This document shows, piece after piece, positions 23,521-32,125 of a stretch of DNA of 38,832 nt. How positions within the stretch are numbered: position 1 is the stretch's first letter; each line of letters opens with the position of its first letter. Origin of the DNA: Oscillospiraceae bacterium (GTDB lineage: Bacteria > Bacillota > Clostridia > Oscillospirales > SIG530); NCBI GenBank assembly GCA_015067075.1, contig SVND01000021.1:1-38832 (forward strand). The letters are read 5' to 3'. A model generated the notes under the pieces. The model was not told the DNA's origin and made no database searches. It was given only the letters and a program-made list of their open reading frames with translations. Position numbers and translations under genes: made by a program.

Positions 23521-24207
23521 ATGAGCAGGAAAAAATCTGTTTTGATATGTGCCTGCAATAACGATATGTGCCAATTGCTCAAGCTGAGATTTTTGGAGTC
23601 GGGATATTTTTCCGTAATAGATTCGACCAGCGACGGAGAAAGAGCGCTGATGAGCACAAAACAGCTTTATCCGGATCTTTTGATCTTGGATTACGAGATG
23701 AAGCGACCTGATATAAATTCAATGTTTTCAAGAATTGAGGAAATATCGGAATGCTGTCGTCCGCAAATATTTTTGCTGATACCGTATACGAGAAATTTGA
23801 GCGCAAAGGAGCTTTCATGCTTTTCGTTTAAAAAGTGCTTTACATATCCGTGTGATTATGATACAATAGTAGAAAATGGTATAGATATTTTTTCAAAAGC
23901 AGGCGAAAGCTTCAAAATGAATTTTGAAAAGAAAGCCGCGCTGCTGTTGCAAAAAGAAAGCATCCCGAAGCATTTGAGCGGATATAAATATCTGATGGAA
24001 GCATCGTTTATCGTGGCTTCCTCGCCACAGCAGTACCACGGAGCATACGAGCTTTATGCAGAAGTGGCAAAAACATATAAAACAAAGGTATCAAACGTAG
24101 AAAGAAATATCAGAACGGCTTTGACACAGGGATATGTGGGAGAAAAAAAGCCGACTAATCTCGCTTTTATCTATTATATAGCAAACAAAATATTATATGA
24201 ATTATAA
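23521..24207 (+). CDS. Spo0A-like regulator with degraded receiver domain
   Basis: A 228-residue protein. Residues 5-125 resemble a response-regulator receiver: the phospho-acceptor Asp57 (DLLILDYEM) remains, but the acidic pair that binds magnesium is Asn13-Asn14 and the usual Lys before Pro is missing (FTYPCD). Residues 147-228 match the Spo0A DNA-binding domain: IPKHLSGYKYLMEA, AEVAKTYKTKVSNVERNIRTAL and the closing KPTNLAFIYYIANKILYEL. The segment between the recognition helix and the last helices is shorter than in Bacillus Spo0A. It starts 22 nt after the ABC-F gene and precedes a glycosyltransferase by 12 nt. It may be a diverged Spo0A or a paralogue. GAGGAAA precedes the ATG. Confidence 0.83.
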   Translation: MSRKKSVLICACNNDMCQLLKLRFLESGYFSVIDSTSDGERALMSTKQLYPDLLILDYEMKRPDINSMFSRIEEISECCRPQIFLLIPYTRNLSAKELSCFSFKKCFTYPCDYDTIVENGIDIFSKAGESFKMNFEKKAALLLQKESIPKHLSGYKYLMEASFIVASSPQQYHGAYELYAEVAKTYKTKVSNVERNIRTALTQGYVGEKKPTNLAFIYYIANKILYEL

Positions 24208-24219
24208 AGGAGCGTTAAT

Positions 24220-25152
24220 ATGAGCAAAGCAGTATATTCCATAGTTGTTCCGCTTTACAATGAACAGGAGGTCTTGCCCACTTCTTATGCAAGACTTAAA
24301 GCTGTTTTAGAAACATTGGACGGACCGTATGAGCTTATTTTTGTAAACGACGGAAGTAAAGACAAAACGCTTGAAATGGCGAAGGAGCTTTGTGAAAAGG
24401 ATAAGACACTTCGTCTTATCAGCTTTGCTCGCAATTTCGGCCATCAGGCGGCTATAACCGCAGGTATGAACGCGGCTGAAGGCGATGCTATCGTTGTAAT
24501 CGATGCTGACCTGCAGGATCCACCCGAGGTCATCCTTGACATGGTGAAAAAGTGGAAGGAAGGCTACGACGTTGTTTACGGCAAGCGCGAAAAGCGTGAC
24601 GGCGAAAGCGCATTTAAGCTCGTTACGGCAAAGGCGTTTTACCGCATTCTCAAAAGCCTTACCGACGTTGACATTCCCGTTGATACGGGTGATTTCCGCT
24701 TGCTTGACAAAAAGGTAAATGAGGCATTGAAAACGCTTCCCGAGCGCAACAGATACGTGCGCGGTCTTGTTTCATGGGTCGGATTTAAGCAGACGGGCGT
24801 GTTTTTCCACAGACAGGAGCGCGCCGCAGGCGAAACTAAATACACGCTGAAAAAGATGCTCAAATTGGCGGGCGACGGTATAGTTTCCTTTTCATCGTCA
24901 CCTTTAAAGCTTGGCGCACCCCTCGGTATAGGTGTTTGCGGATTATCTGCGTTAGGCTTTATACTTTACCTTGTTTTATCCCTTGTGGGCGGATATTTCG
25001 CGCTTAATACAGCGCTTTTGTTTGCAATTCTTTTTGTAAGCGGTCTTATTTTAACGGTTTTCGGAATAACCGGACTTTATTTTGCCCGCCTTTACGATGA
25101 AGTAAAGGGCAGACCGATGTATATTATCGGGGAAAAAGTCAATTTTGACTGA
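24220..25152 (+). CDS. GT2 polyprenyl-phosphate glycosyltransferase (GtrB/CsbB-like)
   Basis: A 310-residue membrane enzyme that transfers a sugar from a nucleotide sugar to undecaprenyl phosphate for cell-wall or glycolipid decoration. The GT-A domain (1-230) contains FVNDGSKDKT, the DxD-type DADLQDPPE, RNFGHQAA, DTGDFRLL and RNRYVRGLVSWVG. Two transmembrane helices follow (about 233-258 and 265-290), as in GtrB, CsbB and DPM-type synthases. AAAGGAG precedes the ATG. A membrane protein of flippase type (19207-20298) is encoded nearby, and the FAD protein downstream is a type often seen next to such GT2 genes. Confidence 0.93.
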   Translation: MSKAVYSIVVPLYNEQEVLPTSYARLKAVLETLDGPYELIFVNDGSKDKTLEMAKELCEKDKTLRLISFARNFGHQAAITAGMNAAEGDAIVVIDADLQDPPEVILDMVKKWKEGYDVVYGKREKRDGESAFKLVTAKAFYRILKSLTDVDIPVDTGDFRLLDKKVNEALKTLPERNRYVRGLVSWVGFKQTGVFFHRQERAAGETKYTLKKMLKLAGDGIVSFSSSPLKLGAPLGIGVCGLSALGFILYLVLSLVGGYFALNTALLFAILFVSGLILTVFGITGLYFARLYDEVKGRPMYIIGEKVNFD

Positions 25153-25174
25153 TTTTTTGTTACCGAATATTAAT

Positions 25175-25203
25175 TTGACTTTTTTTTGTGGATGTGCGAT
25201 AAT
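25175..25203 (+). promoter_or_regulatory. promoter of degV-like gene
   Basis: TTGACT (25175-25180), 17 nt, then GATAAT (25198-25203), about 30 nt before the start codon of the DegV-family gene. Confidence 0.6.
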
Positions 25204-25233
25204 ATACCTAATATATTTGAAAGGGATCATCCA

Positions 25234-26094
25234 ATGAGCATTTTTAAAATCGTTACAGACACAACAGCAGACCTTCCAAAAAGCTTTATTGAGGAAAGTG
25301 ATATCAGCGTAGTTGAAATATCGTTTCAGCTTGAAGGAAAGGTGTATGGCAGTGCTGATATGACGCCTGTCGATTTCTACGCAGCTTTAAGATCCGGCGC
25401 TATGCCGTCCACACAGCAGGCAAATCCTTACGATATTGAAAAGGTTTGCGAGCCTTTAATGGAGCAGGGCAACGACGTGCTTTACCTCTGCTTTTCATCA
25501 GGACTTTCGGGCACATACGGTTCGGCTCTTATTGCAAAAAGCGAGCTCAAGGAAAAATATCCCGACAGAAAGTTTGTTGTAGTTGACAGCCTTGCGGCGT
25601 CAATGGGTGAGGGCTTGCTCGTTTACTATGCTGTAAAACAGCGTGAAAGCGGCAAAACTCTTGAAGAAACGGCGCAGTGGCTTGAGGATAACAAGCTTCA
25701 TCTTTGTATGTGGTTTACGGTAAACGATCTTTTCCACCTCCATCGCGGAGGAAGAGTGTCGAAGCTTTCTGCCGTGCTCGGCTCGGTGCTGAATATAAAG
25801 CCTGTTTTACACGTTGACAACGCAGGTAAGCTTATTCCCATGGCGAAGGCACGCGGCCGCAAAAAGAGCATAGATATGCTTTTTGAAAAGCTTGTTGCCA
25901 CAGGCATTGACGTTAAGGATCAAACGGTATTTATCAGCCACGGCGATTGCGAAGCAGAGGCCGTAGCTTTAGGTGAACGCATTAAAAATGAGCTTGGCGT
26001 AAAGGATGTATGGGTAAACTTCATTTGCCCGACCATTGGTACACATTCAGGCGCTGAAACTATTGCTTTGTTCTTCTTAGGTACAGAAAGATAG
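25234..26094 (+). CDS. DegV-family fatty-acid-binding protein
   Basis: A 286-residue protein of the DegV family, which in Firmicutes bind long-chain fatty acids and, as FakB, hand them to the FakA kinase for phospholipid synthesis. Motifs are TDTTADLPKSF near the N-terminus, DMTPVDFYAALRSG, the Ser-rich LCFSSGLSGTY and the C-terminal GTHSGAETIALFFLG. No fakA is adjacent. The start at 25234 has AAAGGGAT; the frame is open from 25186 but the earlier ATG lies in the promoter. It precedes the FAD gene by 10 nt, so the two are co-transcribed. Confidence 0.93.
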   Translation: MSIFKIVTDTTADLPKSFIEESDISVVEISFQLEGKVYGSADMTPVDFYAALRSGAMPSTQQANPYDIEKVCEPLMEQGNDVLYLCFSSGLSGTYGSALIAKSELKEKYPDRKFVVVDSLAASMGEGLLVYYAVKQRESGKTLEETAQWLEDNKLHLCMWFTVNDLFHLHRGGRVSKLSAVLGSVLNIKPVLHVDNAGKLIPMAKARGRKKSIDMLFEKLVATGIDVKDQTVFISHGDCEAEAVALGERIKNELGVKDVWVNFICPTIGTHSGAETIALFFLGTER

Positions 26095-26104
26095 GAGTTT
26101 TATT

Positions 26105-27418
26105 ATGATTGGCATTATCGGTGCAGGTTTTACAGGTCTTGCCGCGGCACTTAAGCTGTGCGAAAGCGGAGAGCGAGTCGTTTTGCTTGAAAAAAATGAT
26201 GAAGTTGGCGGTATGGTTGCTGATTTTCGCTTTTTTGATGACAAGGAAACGCTGGAATATATCTATCACCACGTTTTCACAAGCGATAAATATGTCGTCG
26301 AGCTTTGCGAAAAGCTGGGCGCATCCGATAAGCTGATAACCCATGAACCAAAGGATGCTCTTTATATCGACGGAAAGCTCTATCCCTTCACGTCACCCAT
26401 CGACCTTATTATGTTCAAGCCCTTGGCGTTTATTGATCGCATAAGAATGGGACTTACGGTGCTTAAGGCGGGAAGATTGCGCGATTGGGAGAAGCTTGAG
26501 GGCACACTTGCATCGGAATGGTTGCTTAAAAACGTAGGTAAAACGTCGTATGAACGTGTTTGGAAGCCGCTTTTGAAATCTAAATTTGCCGATGATTATG
26601 AAAAGGTATCGGCAGTTTGGATATGGAATAAATTTAAGCTTCGCGGAAACACTCGCGGAAAGGATATTTCCAAAGAACAGCTTGGCTATTTTGAGGGCGG
26701 TTTCGGTGAGCTTGCAAGACTTACGGCAAAATACGTACAGTCCATCGGCGGCGAGATAATATGCGGCGCTGACGTGAAAAATATCGCTAAAACGGGCGAG
26801 CAGTACGAGGTAAGCTACAGTGTTGGCGAGGAAGAAAAGAAGCTTACCTTTGATAAGGTAATAACGACTTTGCCGGGTCAGCTTGTAGCGCCCATGACAA
26901 AGGACGTTCCCTTTGACGAGGATACGAAAAAGCGTATGAGCGCCATTGACAGCAAGGCGAATATTTGCGTTTGCCTGCTTCTTAAAAAGCCTGTTTCAGG
27001 CTATTATTGGAATACGGTCTGCGACGACATGCCTTTCGTTGCCCTCGTTGAGCACACGAACCTCATAAAAGAGAAGGATTACGGCGGAACTGTCGTATAT
27101 TTGTCCCGATATATAAACGCGGACGACACGCTTTACACAAACGACGAGGAAAAAACCGTTGAGGAGTTTGAAAATGCGTTTTTGAAAATGTTCCCACATA
27201 TTTCGGAGGATGACATTATTGACGCGCGTATATTTAAAACTCGCTATTCCCAGCCCGTTGTGGAATGTGATTACTCAAAGAAAATGCCCCACATCACTAC
27301 CAGCGAAAAAGGATTTTTCACCGTTGGCATGGCGCAGATATATCCGGAGGACAGAGGCATAAATTATGCCATCAGAAGCGGATACGAAGCGGCACAGGCG
27401 GCGCTGGATGATAAGTAA
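26105..27418 (+). CDS. NAD(P)/FAD-dependent oxidoreductase (amine-oxidase fold)
   Basis: A 437-residue flavoprotein. The N-terminal dinucleotide motif GIIGAGFTGLAAALKL and ELEK-type ribose contact (LLEKNDEVGGM) are followed by an amine-oxidase-like substrate domain with VWKPLLKSKFAD, the C-terminal VGMAQIYPEDRGINYAIRSG being the second FAD motif. The family is related to protoporphyrinogen and phytoene dehydrogenases and to UDP-galactopyranose-mutase-type folds, and often lies beside GT2 glycosyltransferases or in glycolipid loci, as here. The true substrate is unknown. AGGAG precedes the ATG. Confidence 0.85.
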   Translation: MIGIIGAGFTGLAAALKLCESGERVVLLEKNDEVGGMVADFRFFDDKETLEYIYHHVFTSDKYVVELCEKLGASDKLITHEPKDALYIDGKLYPFTSPIDLIMFKPLAFIDRIRMGLTVLKAGRLRDWEKLEGTLASEWLLKNVGKTSYERVWKPLLKSKFADDYEKVSAVWIWNKFKLRGNTRGKDISKEQLGYFEGGFGELARLTAKYVQSIGGEIICGADVKNIAKTGEQYEVSYSVGEEEKKLTFDKVITTLPGQLVAPMTKDVPFDEDTKKRMSAIDSKANICVCLLLKKPVSGYYWNTVCDDMPFVALVEHTNLIKEKDYGGTVVYLSRYINADDTLYTNDEEKTVEEFENAFLKMFPHISEDDIIDARIFKTRYSQPVVECDYSKKMPHITTSEKGFFTVGMAQIYPEDRGINYAIRSGYEAAQAALDDK

Positions 27419-27432
27419 ATAATTATATGAAA

Positions 27433-27464
27433 ACAGGCTTTCACTTTTTGAAGTGAAAGCCTGT
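27433..27464. terminator. bidirectional terminator
   Basis: ACAGGCTTTCACTT-TTTG-AAGTGAAAGCCTGT is a perfect 14-bp stem followed by AATTTTA; it separates the convergent FAD oxidoreductase and NifX-like genes. Confidence 0.9.
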
Positions 27465-27479
27465 AATTTTATCTGTGTT

Positions 27480-27887
27480 TTAGTGATGACCGCCGCAATC
27501 ATGCTCGCCACAGCCGTGCTCGCCGCACACATGGTCGTCGCCGTGATGGGAGTCGTGGTGGTCGCAACGGGCGGCAGGGTCGTATTCGAGCTTGCCTGCA
27601 AGGAAAGCTTCGACTGCCTTATCAGCGTCGCCTTTTACACCGCCGTATATCTCAATATTTGCCGCATCCAGCGCATTTCTTGCACCGCCGCCGATGCCGC
27701 CGCAGATAAGCACGTTTGTTCTTATCTGCTTAAGGATATCTGCCAAAGCGCTGTGGCCACTTCCGTTTGTGCTGATAACGGTCTGAGCTGTTATTTTTTC
27801 GCCGTCGCTGTCGTACACCTTGAAATGTGTAGCGTGACCGAAATGTTGAAAAACCTCTCCGTTTTCATAAGTTACTGCAATTCTCAT
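27480..27887 (-). CDS. NifX/NifB-type FeMo-cofactor-domain protein with His/Cys-rich tail
   Basis: A 135-residue protein. Residues 1-105 are a dinitrogenase FeMo-cofactor-domain fold (MRIAVTYENGEVFQHFGHATHFKVYD, then ICGGIGGGARNALDAANIEIYGG). The last 28 residues contain nine or more His and several Cys (HHDSHHGDD, CGEHGCGEH, GGHH), a likely metal-binding tail. No nitrogenase gene is present; relatives in anaerobes are thought to handle iron or other metals. It has AAGGAG before the ATG and begins 21 nt after xylulokinase, so shares its transcript although no functional link is evident. Confidence 0.88.
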   Translation of the reverse strand: MRIAVTYENGEVFQHFGHATHFKVYDSDGEKITAQTVISTNGSGHSALADILKQIRTNVLICGGIGGGARNALDAANIEIYGGVKGDADKAVEAFLAGKLEYDPAARCDHHDSHHGDDHVCGEHGCGEHDCGGHH

Positions 27888-27908
27888 AATGTTTCTCCTT
27901 GTGATGTG

Positions 27909-29414
27909 CTAAAATATATCTTTAAGCGCGGGATAAAGCGCTTTATAGATTGAGTATGCTTTTTCATATGCTTTCTGTGAAGCCGTGTCGGGGTAGATCG
28001 TGCTTTTCACGCTGATAACTGCATCACACGCTTGCGGTACGCTGTCGTATATACCTGCGCCCACACCTGCCAAAAGCGCAACGCCAAGCGCGCCGCCCTC
28101 GGAGGAGTTGACAGTTTCAACGGGACAGCCGAATACGTCCGCTTGCATCTGACGCCACAGCGGACTTTTACCGCCGCCGCCCGAAGCGCGGACTGCCGAC
28201 GGAGCCATGCCGAGCTCGCGCACTATTTCCATGCAATCCAACAGAGAATACGCTACTCCCTCCATTACAGCACGAAGCATATCGCGCCGTGTATGAACGG
28301 CAGAAAGACCGAAAAATACACCCTTTGCATTGGGGTCGAGATGGGGCGTGCGCTCGCCCATAAGATAGGGTAGGTAAATAACGCCGTTTGCACCGCAGGG
28401 TGAAAGCTCCGCTTGCTTGTCCATAAGGACGTACGGGTCGGTATCCATCATTTCTGCCGCGGTTTTTTCAGCCTGACAGAAATTGTCGCGGAACCACTTG
28501 AGGGAAAGACCTGCACCTTGAGTTACACCCATAATGTGCCATGCGTTCGGTACGGCGTGGCAGAAGGTGTGCACACGGCCCTTGGGATCGATGCGCGGCG
28601 CATCAAGATGGGCAAAAACTACGCCTGACGTGCCGATGGTTGAGGAAACTCTGCCGCCCTTGACGATGCCGTTTCCGACGGCGCTTGCTGCTTGATCGCC
28701 TGCGCCGCCGACGACGGGAATGCCTGCCTTAAGTCCGCAAAGCGCGGCGGCTTTTTCTGTAAGAGTACCTGTAACGGCGCAGGATTCGTAGACCTTTCCC
28801 AAAGTATCGCGAGAGATGCCGAGCTTTGAAAGAACCTCGTCGCTCCAGCATCTGTTTTTTATATCGAGAAGCTGCATTCCCGAAGCGTCAGAGACATCCG
28901 TTGCAACCTCGCCTGTGAGCATGTATCTTATGTAATCTTTAGGTAAAAGAATTTTTGCGCATTTTTCAAAAATATAGGGCTCGTGGTTTTTGACCCACAT
29001 TATTTTCGAGGCGGTAAAGCCTGTGAGTGCAGGATTTGCCGTTATTTCAATAAGGCGGCTTGCGCCGACAAGGGATGTTATCTGCTCGCATTCGGCTGAA
29101 GTGCGCTGATCGCACCAGATGATACTGCGGCGCAAAATATTATCGTTTTTATCGAGCATAACAAGTCCGTGCATCTGACCTGACAGACCGATTCCAGCAA
29201 CGTCGTTTGCACTTATACCGCTTTTAGCCATGGCGCTTGCGATGGAGGAGTATACAGCCTTCCACCAATCCTCAGGCGCTTGCTCTGCCCAGCCTGCTTG
29301 AGGCTGATAAAGAGGATATTCGTAAAGTGCGGAAGCTATGGAATTACCTTTTTCATCGAAAATAACTGTTTTTGTTCCCGAAGTGCCGATATCTGTACCG
29401 ATTAAATATGACAT
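27909..29414 (-). CDS. xylB: xylulokinase
   Basis: A 501-residue FGGY carbohydrate kinase phosphorylating D-xylulose to xylulose-5-phosphate for the pentose phosphate pathway. The N-terminal phosphate loop is IGTDIGTSGTKTVIFD (Asp8), the substrate residues MH81-82 are in SGQMHGLVMLD, the catalytic Asp240 in GGAGDQAASAVG, and the C-terminal motif is VRASGGGGKSPLWRQMQADVFG. Length and motifs favour XylB over glycerol or ribulose kinase. No xylA, transporter or regulator is adjacent. AAGGAG precedes the ATG. Confidence 0.94.
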   Translation of the reverse strand: MSYLIGTDIGTSGTKTVIFDEKGNSIASALYEYPLYQPQAGWAEQAPEDWWKAVYSSIASAMAKSGISANDVAGIGLSGQMHGLVMLDKNDNILRRSIIWCDQRTSAECEQITSLVGASRLIEITANPALTGFTASKIMWVKNHEPYIFEKCAKILLPKDYIRYMLTGEVATDVSDASGMQLLDIKNRCWSDEVLSKLGISRDTLGKVYESCAVTGTLTEKAAALCGLKAGIPVVGGAGDQAASAVGNGIVKGGRVSSTIGTSGVVFAHLDAPRIDPKGRVHTFCHAVPNAWHIMGVTQGAGLSLKWFRDNFCQAEKTAAEMMDTDPYVLMDKQAELSPCGANGVIYLPYLMGERTPHLDPNAKGVFFGLSAVHTRRDMLRAVMEGVAYSLLDCMEIVRELGMAPSAVRASGGGGKSPLWRQMQADVFGCPVETVNSSEGGALGVALLAGVGAGIYDSVPQACDAVISVKSTIYPDTASQKAYEKAYSIYKALYPALKDIF

Positions 29415-29538
29415 GGTAAGCTCCTTTTTGTAAATAAATATATTTTTATTTTACACCTTTTTTAAGAAAAAAGAAAGCAATATTTTAAATTATGACAAGA
29501 TTTGTCCGATAAAAACCTTTTTTAAACAAAATATATGT

Positions 29539-31128
29539 CTACATACAGCTTTTTAAAAGTGCATCTGCGCATTTTACACCGTCTGCGGCGGAGGAAACGA
29601 TGCCGCCTGCATAACCTGCGCCTTCTCCGCAGGGATAAAGCCCTTTAATGCCTACGGCTTGAAAGCTGTCGTCGCGCAAAAAGCGCAGAGGAGAGGTGGA
29701 GCGTGTTTCCGGTCCTGTCAAAACGGCATCACCGTATGCGTAGCCGGGCATCCACGCTTCAAATTCATCAATGGATGCGCGCAAGGACTCGGTTATAAAA
29801 TCGGGAAGATACTCCTCGGGCGGTACAAGCGATACGCATGGTGCGTACGTGGGCTTGACGCTTCCAAGGGAGAAAGGGGATACTTTTTGCAAAAAGTCGC
29901 AAAGCCTTATTGACGGCGCGGCGTAAGTAGCACCTGCGCTTTTGAATGCGGCGTTTTCGATCTGTCTTTGAAGCTGTATACCTTTTAGCACGTCGTTTTG
30001 AAAATCATCAGGCGTTACGGAAACCAAAAGAGCGCTGTTTGCGTTTTCGCCGTCGCGGGCAAAAAGGCTCATACCGTTTGTTACAACGCAGTTTTCCTCC
30101 GATGTTGCGGCGACGACGTAACCGCCGGGACACATACAAAAGCTATAAACGGACCTGCCGTTTGGAAGGTGCGTTACAAGCTTATAGTCGGCGGCACCGA
30201 GTGCGGGATGACCTGCAAACCTGCCGTAGCAAAGCTTATTTATAAGCTTTTGCGGATGCTCAATGCGAACGCCGATTCCGAAGGGACGAGCCTCGGCGGC
30301 AAGACCGCTTTCAATAAGCTTTTTCACTGTGTCGCGTGCGCTGTGACCGATGGCGAGAATGATATGCTCCGTTTCGACGGTATGCTCTTCGCCGTTTTGC
30401 GTATAGACGGCGGCGCAAATTTTGCCGTTTTTAGTGATGAAACGCTGAAATTTTGCGCGGAAAAGCACGCGGCCGCCGAGAGAAATTATTTCGCGGCGCA
30501 TATTTTTTACCGTTTGGCAAAGCTTATCCGTGCCAACGTGGGGCTTGCCCTCGTAAAGTATCTGCTCTGGCGCGCCTGCTTTCACAAGCTCCGTCATAAC
30601 GAAGGTGCGTATCTCGTCCATAGCGCCCGGCTTTAGCTTGCCGTCGGAAAAAGCACCAGCACCGCCTTCGCCAAACTGCACGTTGCTCTCCGTGTCCAAA
30701 ACGCCGCATTTTTGCATAGCGTTTACCTTTTTTTCACGCACGTCAACGTCGTCGCCACGCTCTAAAATTATGGGAGCGGCACCTGCACGCGCAAGGGTGA
30801 GCGCGGCAAAAAGCCCTGCAGGCCCCATGCCGACGACAACGGGAGAGCTTTTCGGAAGGGCTTTCGGTATGACGTAGCGAGGCTCGCTGTAAACGGAAAC
30901 AGTTTTGTCCTTATGGCGCAAAACATAGGGACAGGAAGCGGAAAGCTCCACGATAACGGTCAGCTTATAAAAGATATTATCCTTGTTTTTCGTTTCAAGC
31001 TTGCGCTCGTAAAGGCGCGTGGATGCTATATGCTCGGGCAAAATGTCCATTACGCCGCAAACCGCATGGGTTATATCGTTTTCACCGTAGCCTAAAGGCA
31101 AGGGAAGCGATGTTATTTTATATGTCAT
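29539..31128 (-). CDS. COG2509-type FAD-dependent dehydrogenase
   Basis: A 529-residue flavoprotein of the uncharacterised COG2509 class. After an N-terminal domain (1-90) comes the FAD motif VVVGMGPAGLFAALTLARAG, then NVQFGEGGAGAFSDGKL, KPHVGTDKLCQTVKNMR, and the C-terminal FAD-contacting GLYPCGEGAGYAGGIVSSAADG. The family is widespread in Firmicutes and its substrate is not known. An ATG at 31143 is in frame, but ATG 31128 has AAGGA 7 nt upstream and the same N-terminal run, so is preferred. It begins 16 nt after the DNA glycosylase stop, so the two are co-transcribed. Confidence 0.88.
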   Translation of the reverse strand: MTYKITSLPLPLGYGENDITHAVCGVMDILPEHIASTRLYERKLETKNKDNIFYKLTVIVELSASCPYVLRHKDKTVSVYSEPRYVIPKALPKSSPVVVGMGPAGLFAALTLARAGAAPIILERGDDVDVREKKVNAMQKCGVLDTESNVQFGEGGAGAFSDGKLKPGAMDEIRTFVMTELVKAGAPEQILYEGKPHVGTDKLCQTVKNMRREIISLGGRVLFRAKFQRFITKNGKICAAVYTQNGEEHTVETEHIILAIGHSARDTVKKLIESGLAAEARPFGIGVRIEHPQKLINKLCYGRFAGHPALGAADYKLVTHLPNGRSVYSFCMCPGGYVVAATSEENCVVTNGMSLFARDGENANSALLVSVTPDDFQNDVLKGIQLQRQIENAAFKSAGATYAAPSIRLCDFLQKVSPFSLGSVKPTYAPCVSLVPPEEYLPDFITESLRASIDEFEAWMPGYAYGDAVLTGPETRSTSPLRFLRDDSFQAVGIKGLYPCGEGAGYAGGIVSSAADGVKCADALLKSCM

Positions 31129-31144
31129 AAGGCTGTCCTTCATA

Positions 31145-31981
31145 TCAGTTTAGCGCATTTTGGCGCGCAAAGTAAAATAAATATTGCTGGGCAATACCAC
31201 CGTAGGGTGCAAAAATTTCGGGAGTAAAATCGGGTGTGTTGTAATATTGCTGTAGAATGCGCTTCATCCATACGTCAATGGGAAACGCCTCAATGTGTCC
31301 CAAACCGAAGAGTGCCACGCAATCGGCAACCTTTGGGCCGACACCGCGAAGCTTTTTAAGCTCGGTCACAGCCTGCTCGTAAGAGCATTTTTTCAGCGCC
31401 TGCAGGTCTGTTTCACCGCTTGCAACACTGCGTGCGGCGCAAAGTATGTAATCGTCGCGAAAGCCTGCACGTAAGGGCGCAAGCTGCTCTTTGGAAAGAG
31501 CGGCAAGGGTGGGTGCATCGGGGAAGGAGTAAAAGCCCGTATCACCACAGGGAGTGCCGAACATGGAGCAAAGCCTGTTTACAATGCCTTTAATGCGAGG
31601 AATGTTGTTGTTTTGCGATATGATAAAGCTGATAAGCGCCTCAAAGGGGTCTTGACGCAAAATGCGGATACCGTAACCGCATTTGGTGGCTTTGCGCATG
31701 GTATCGTCGATGGAAAGAGCGGAGGCGACGCTGTCGTAATCGCGCTCAAGGTCAAAATAATCAAACCATATTTTTTCAAAGCTTTCCTGCGTTGCGCCGT
31801 AAAGACGTACAGTATCGCCGTCACGGGTTACGCGCAAAACACTGCCGAAGGCAACGCCCATATAGCCGCCGTCGTCGCAAGGGTCAAAGCGAAACGCCTG
31901 ACCGCATTCAAAAATACGCTTTTCATCGAATTGTTTTACACCTTTTAAACAAACATGGTCCTTTTCGTATGATATTTCCAT
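31145..31981 (-). CDS. 8-oxoguanine DNA glycosylase/lyase, OGG1 family
   Basis: A 278-residue base-excision repair enzyme. An N-terminal OGG domain (1-100; CGQAFRF) is followed by the HhH-GPD fold. The helix-hairpin-helix LRGVGPKVADCVALFGLG carries the catalytic Lys217 and PIDVWMKR carries the catalytic Asp236, the same 19-residue spacing as Lys249/Asp268 of human OGG1. It removes oxidised guanine and cuts the strand, an important repair in anaerobes exposed to oxygen. The start codon at 31981 lies in a gap with A/T-rich sequence and no strong Shine-Dalgarno (GGATAT nearby). It leads the FAD gene downstream. Confidence 0.93.
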   Translation of the reverse strand: MEISYEKDHVCLKGVKQFDEKRIFECGQAFRFDPCDDGGYMGVAFGSVLRVTRDGDTVRLYGATQESFEKIWFDYFDLERDYDSVASALSIDDTMRKATKCGYGIRILRQDPFEALISFIISQNNNIPRIKGIVNRLCSMFGTPCGDTGFYSFPDAPTLAALSKEQLAPLRAGFRDDYILCAARSVASGETDLQALKKCSYEQAVTELKKLRGVGPKVADCVALFGLGHIEAFPIDVWMKRILQQYYNTPDFTPEIFAPYGGIAQQYLFYFARQNALN

Positions 31982-32010
31982 TGTTTTTATATCCTTTTTC
32001 GTTAAATGCG

Positions 32011-32039
32011 TTGCAAAAGTGAAAGAAATTTGGTATAAT
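32011..32039 (+). promoter_or_regulatory. promoter of the DUF6062-LemA-two-component operon
   Basis: TTGCAA (32011-32016), 17 nt, then TATAAT (32034-32039) with upstream TGG, an extended -10. The leader is about 80 nt and ends in AAAGGG before the start codon. Confidence 0.7.
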
Positions 32040-32125
32040 ATATTTTAAGACATACGGTAACGTGCCGAAATGTTTTTATTATTATCATTATACCTCAAAT
32101 ATTACTTTTTGTAAAGGGCTTAAAA

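Noticed and set aside
23521-24207. ordinary Spo0A call
   Set aside because: The receiver is missing the acidic pair and conserved Lys and the DNA-binding domain is shorter; naming it spo0A would overstate the evidence.
27480-27887. evidence for nitrogen fixation
   Set aside because: Only the FeMo-cofactor-like domain is present; such domains are common in non-fixing anaerobes and no nif genes are near.
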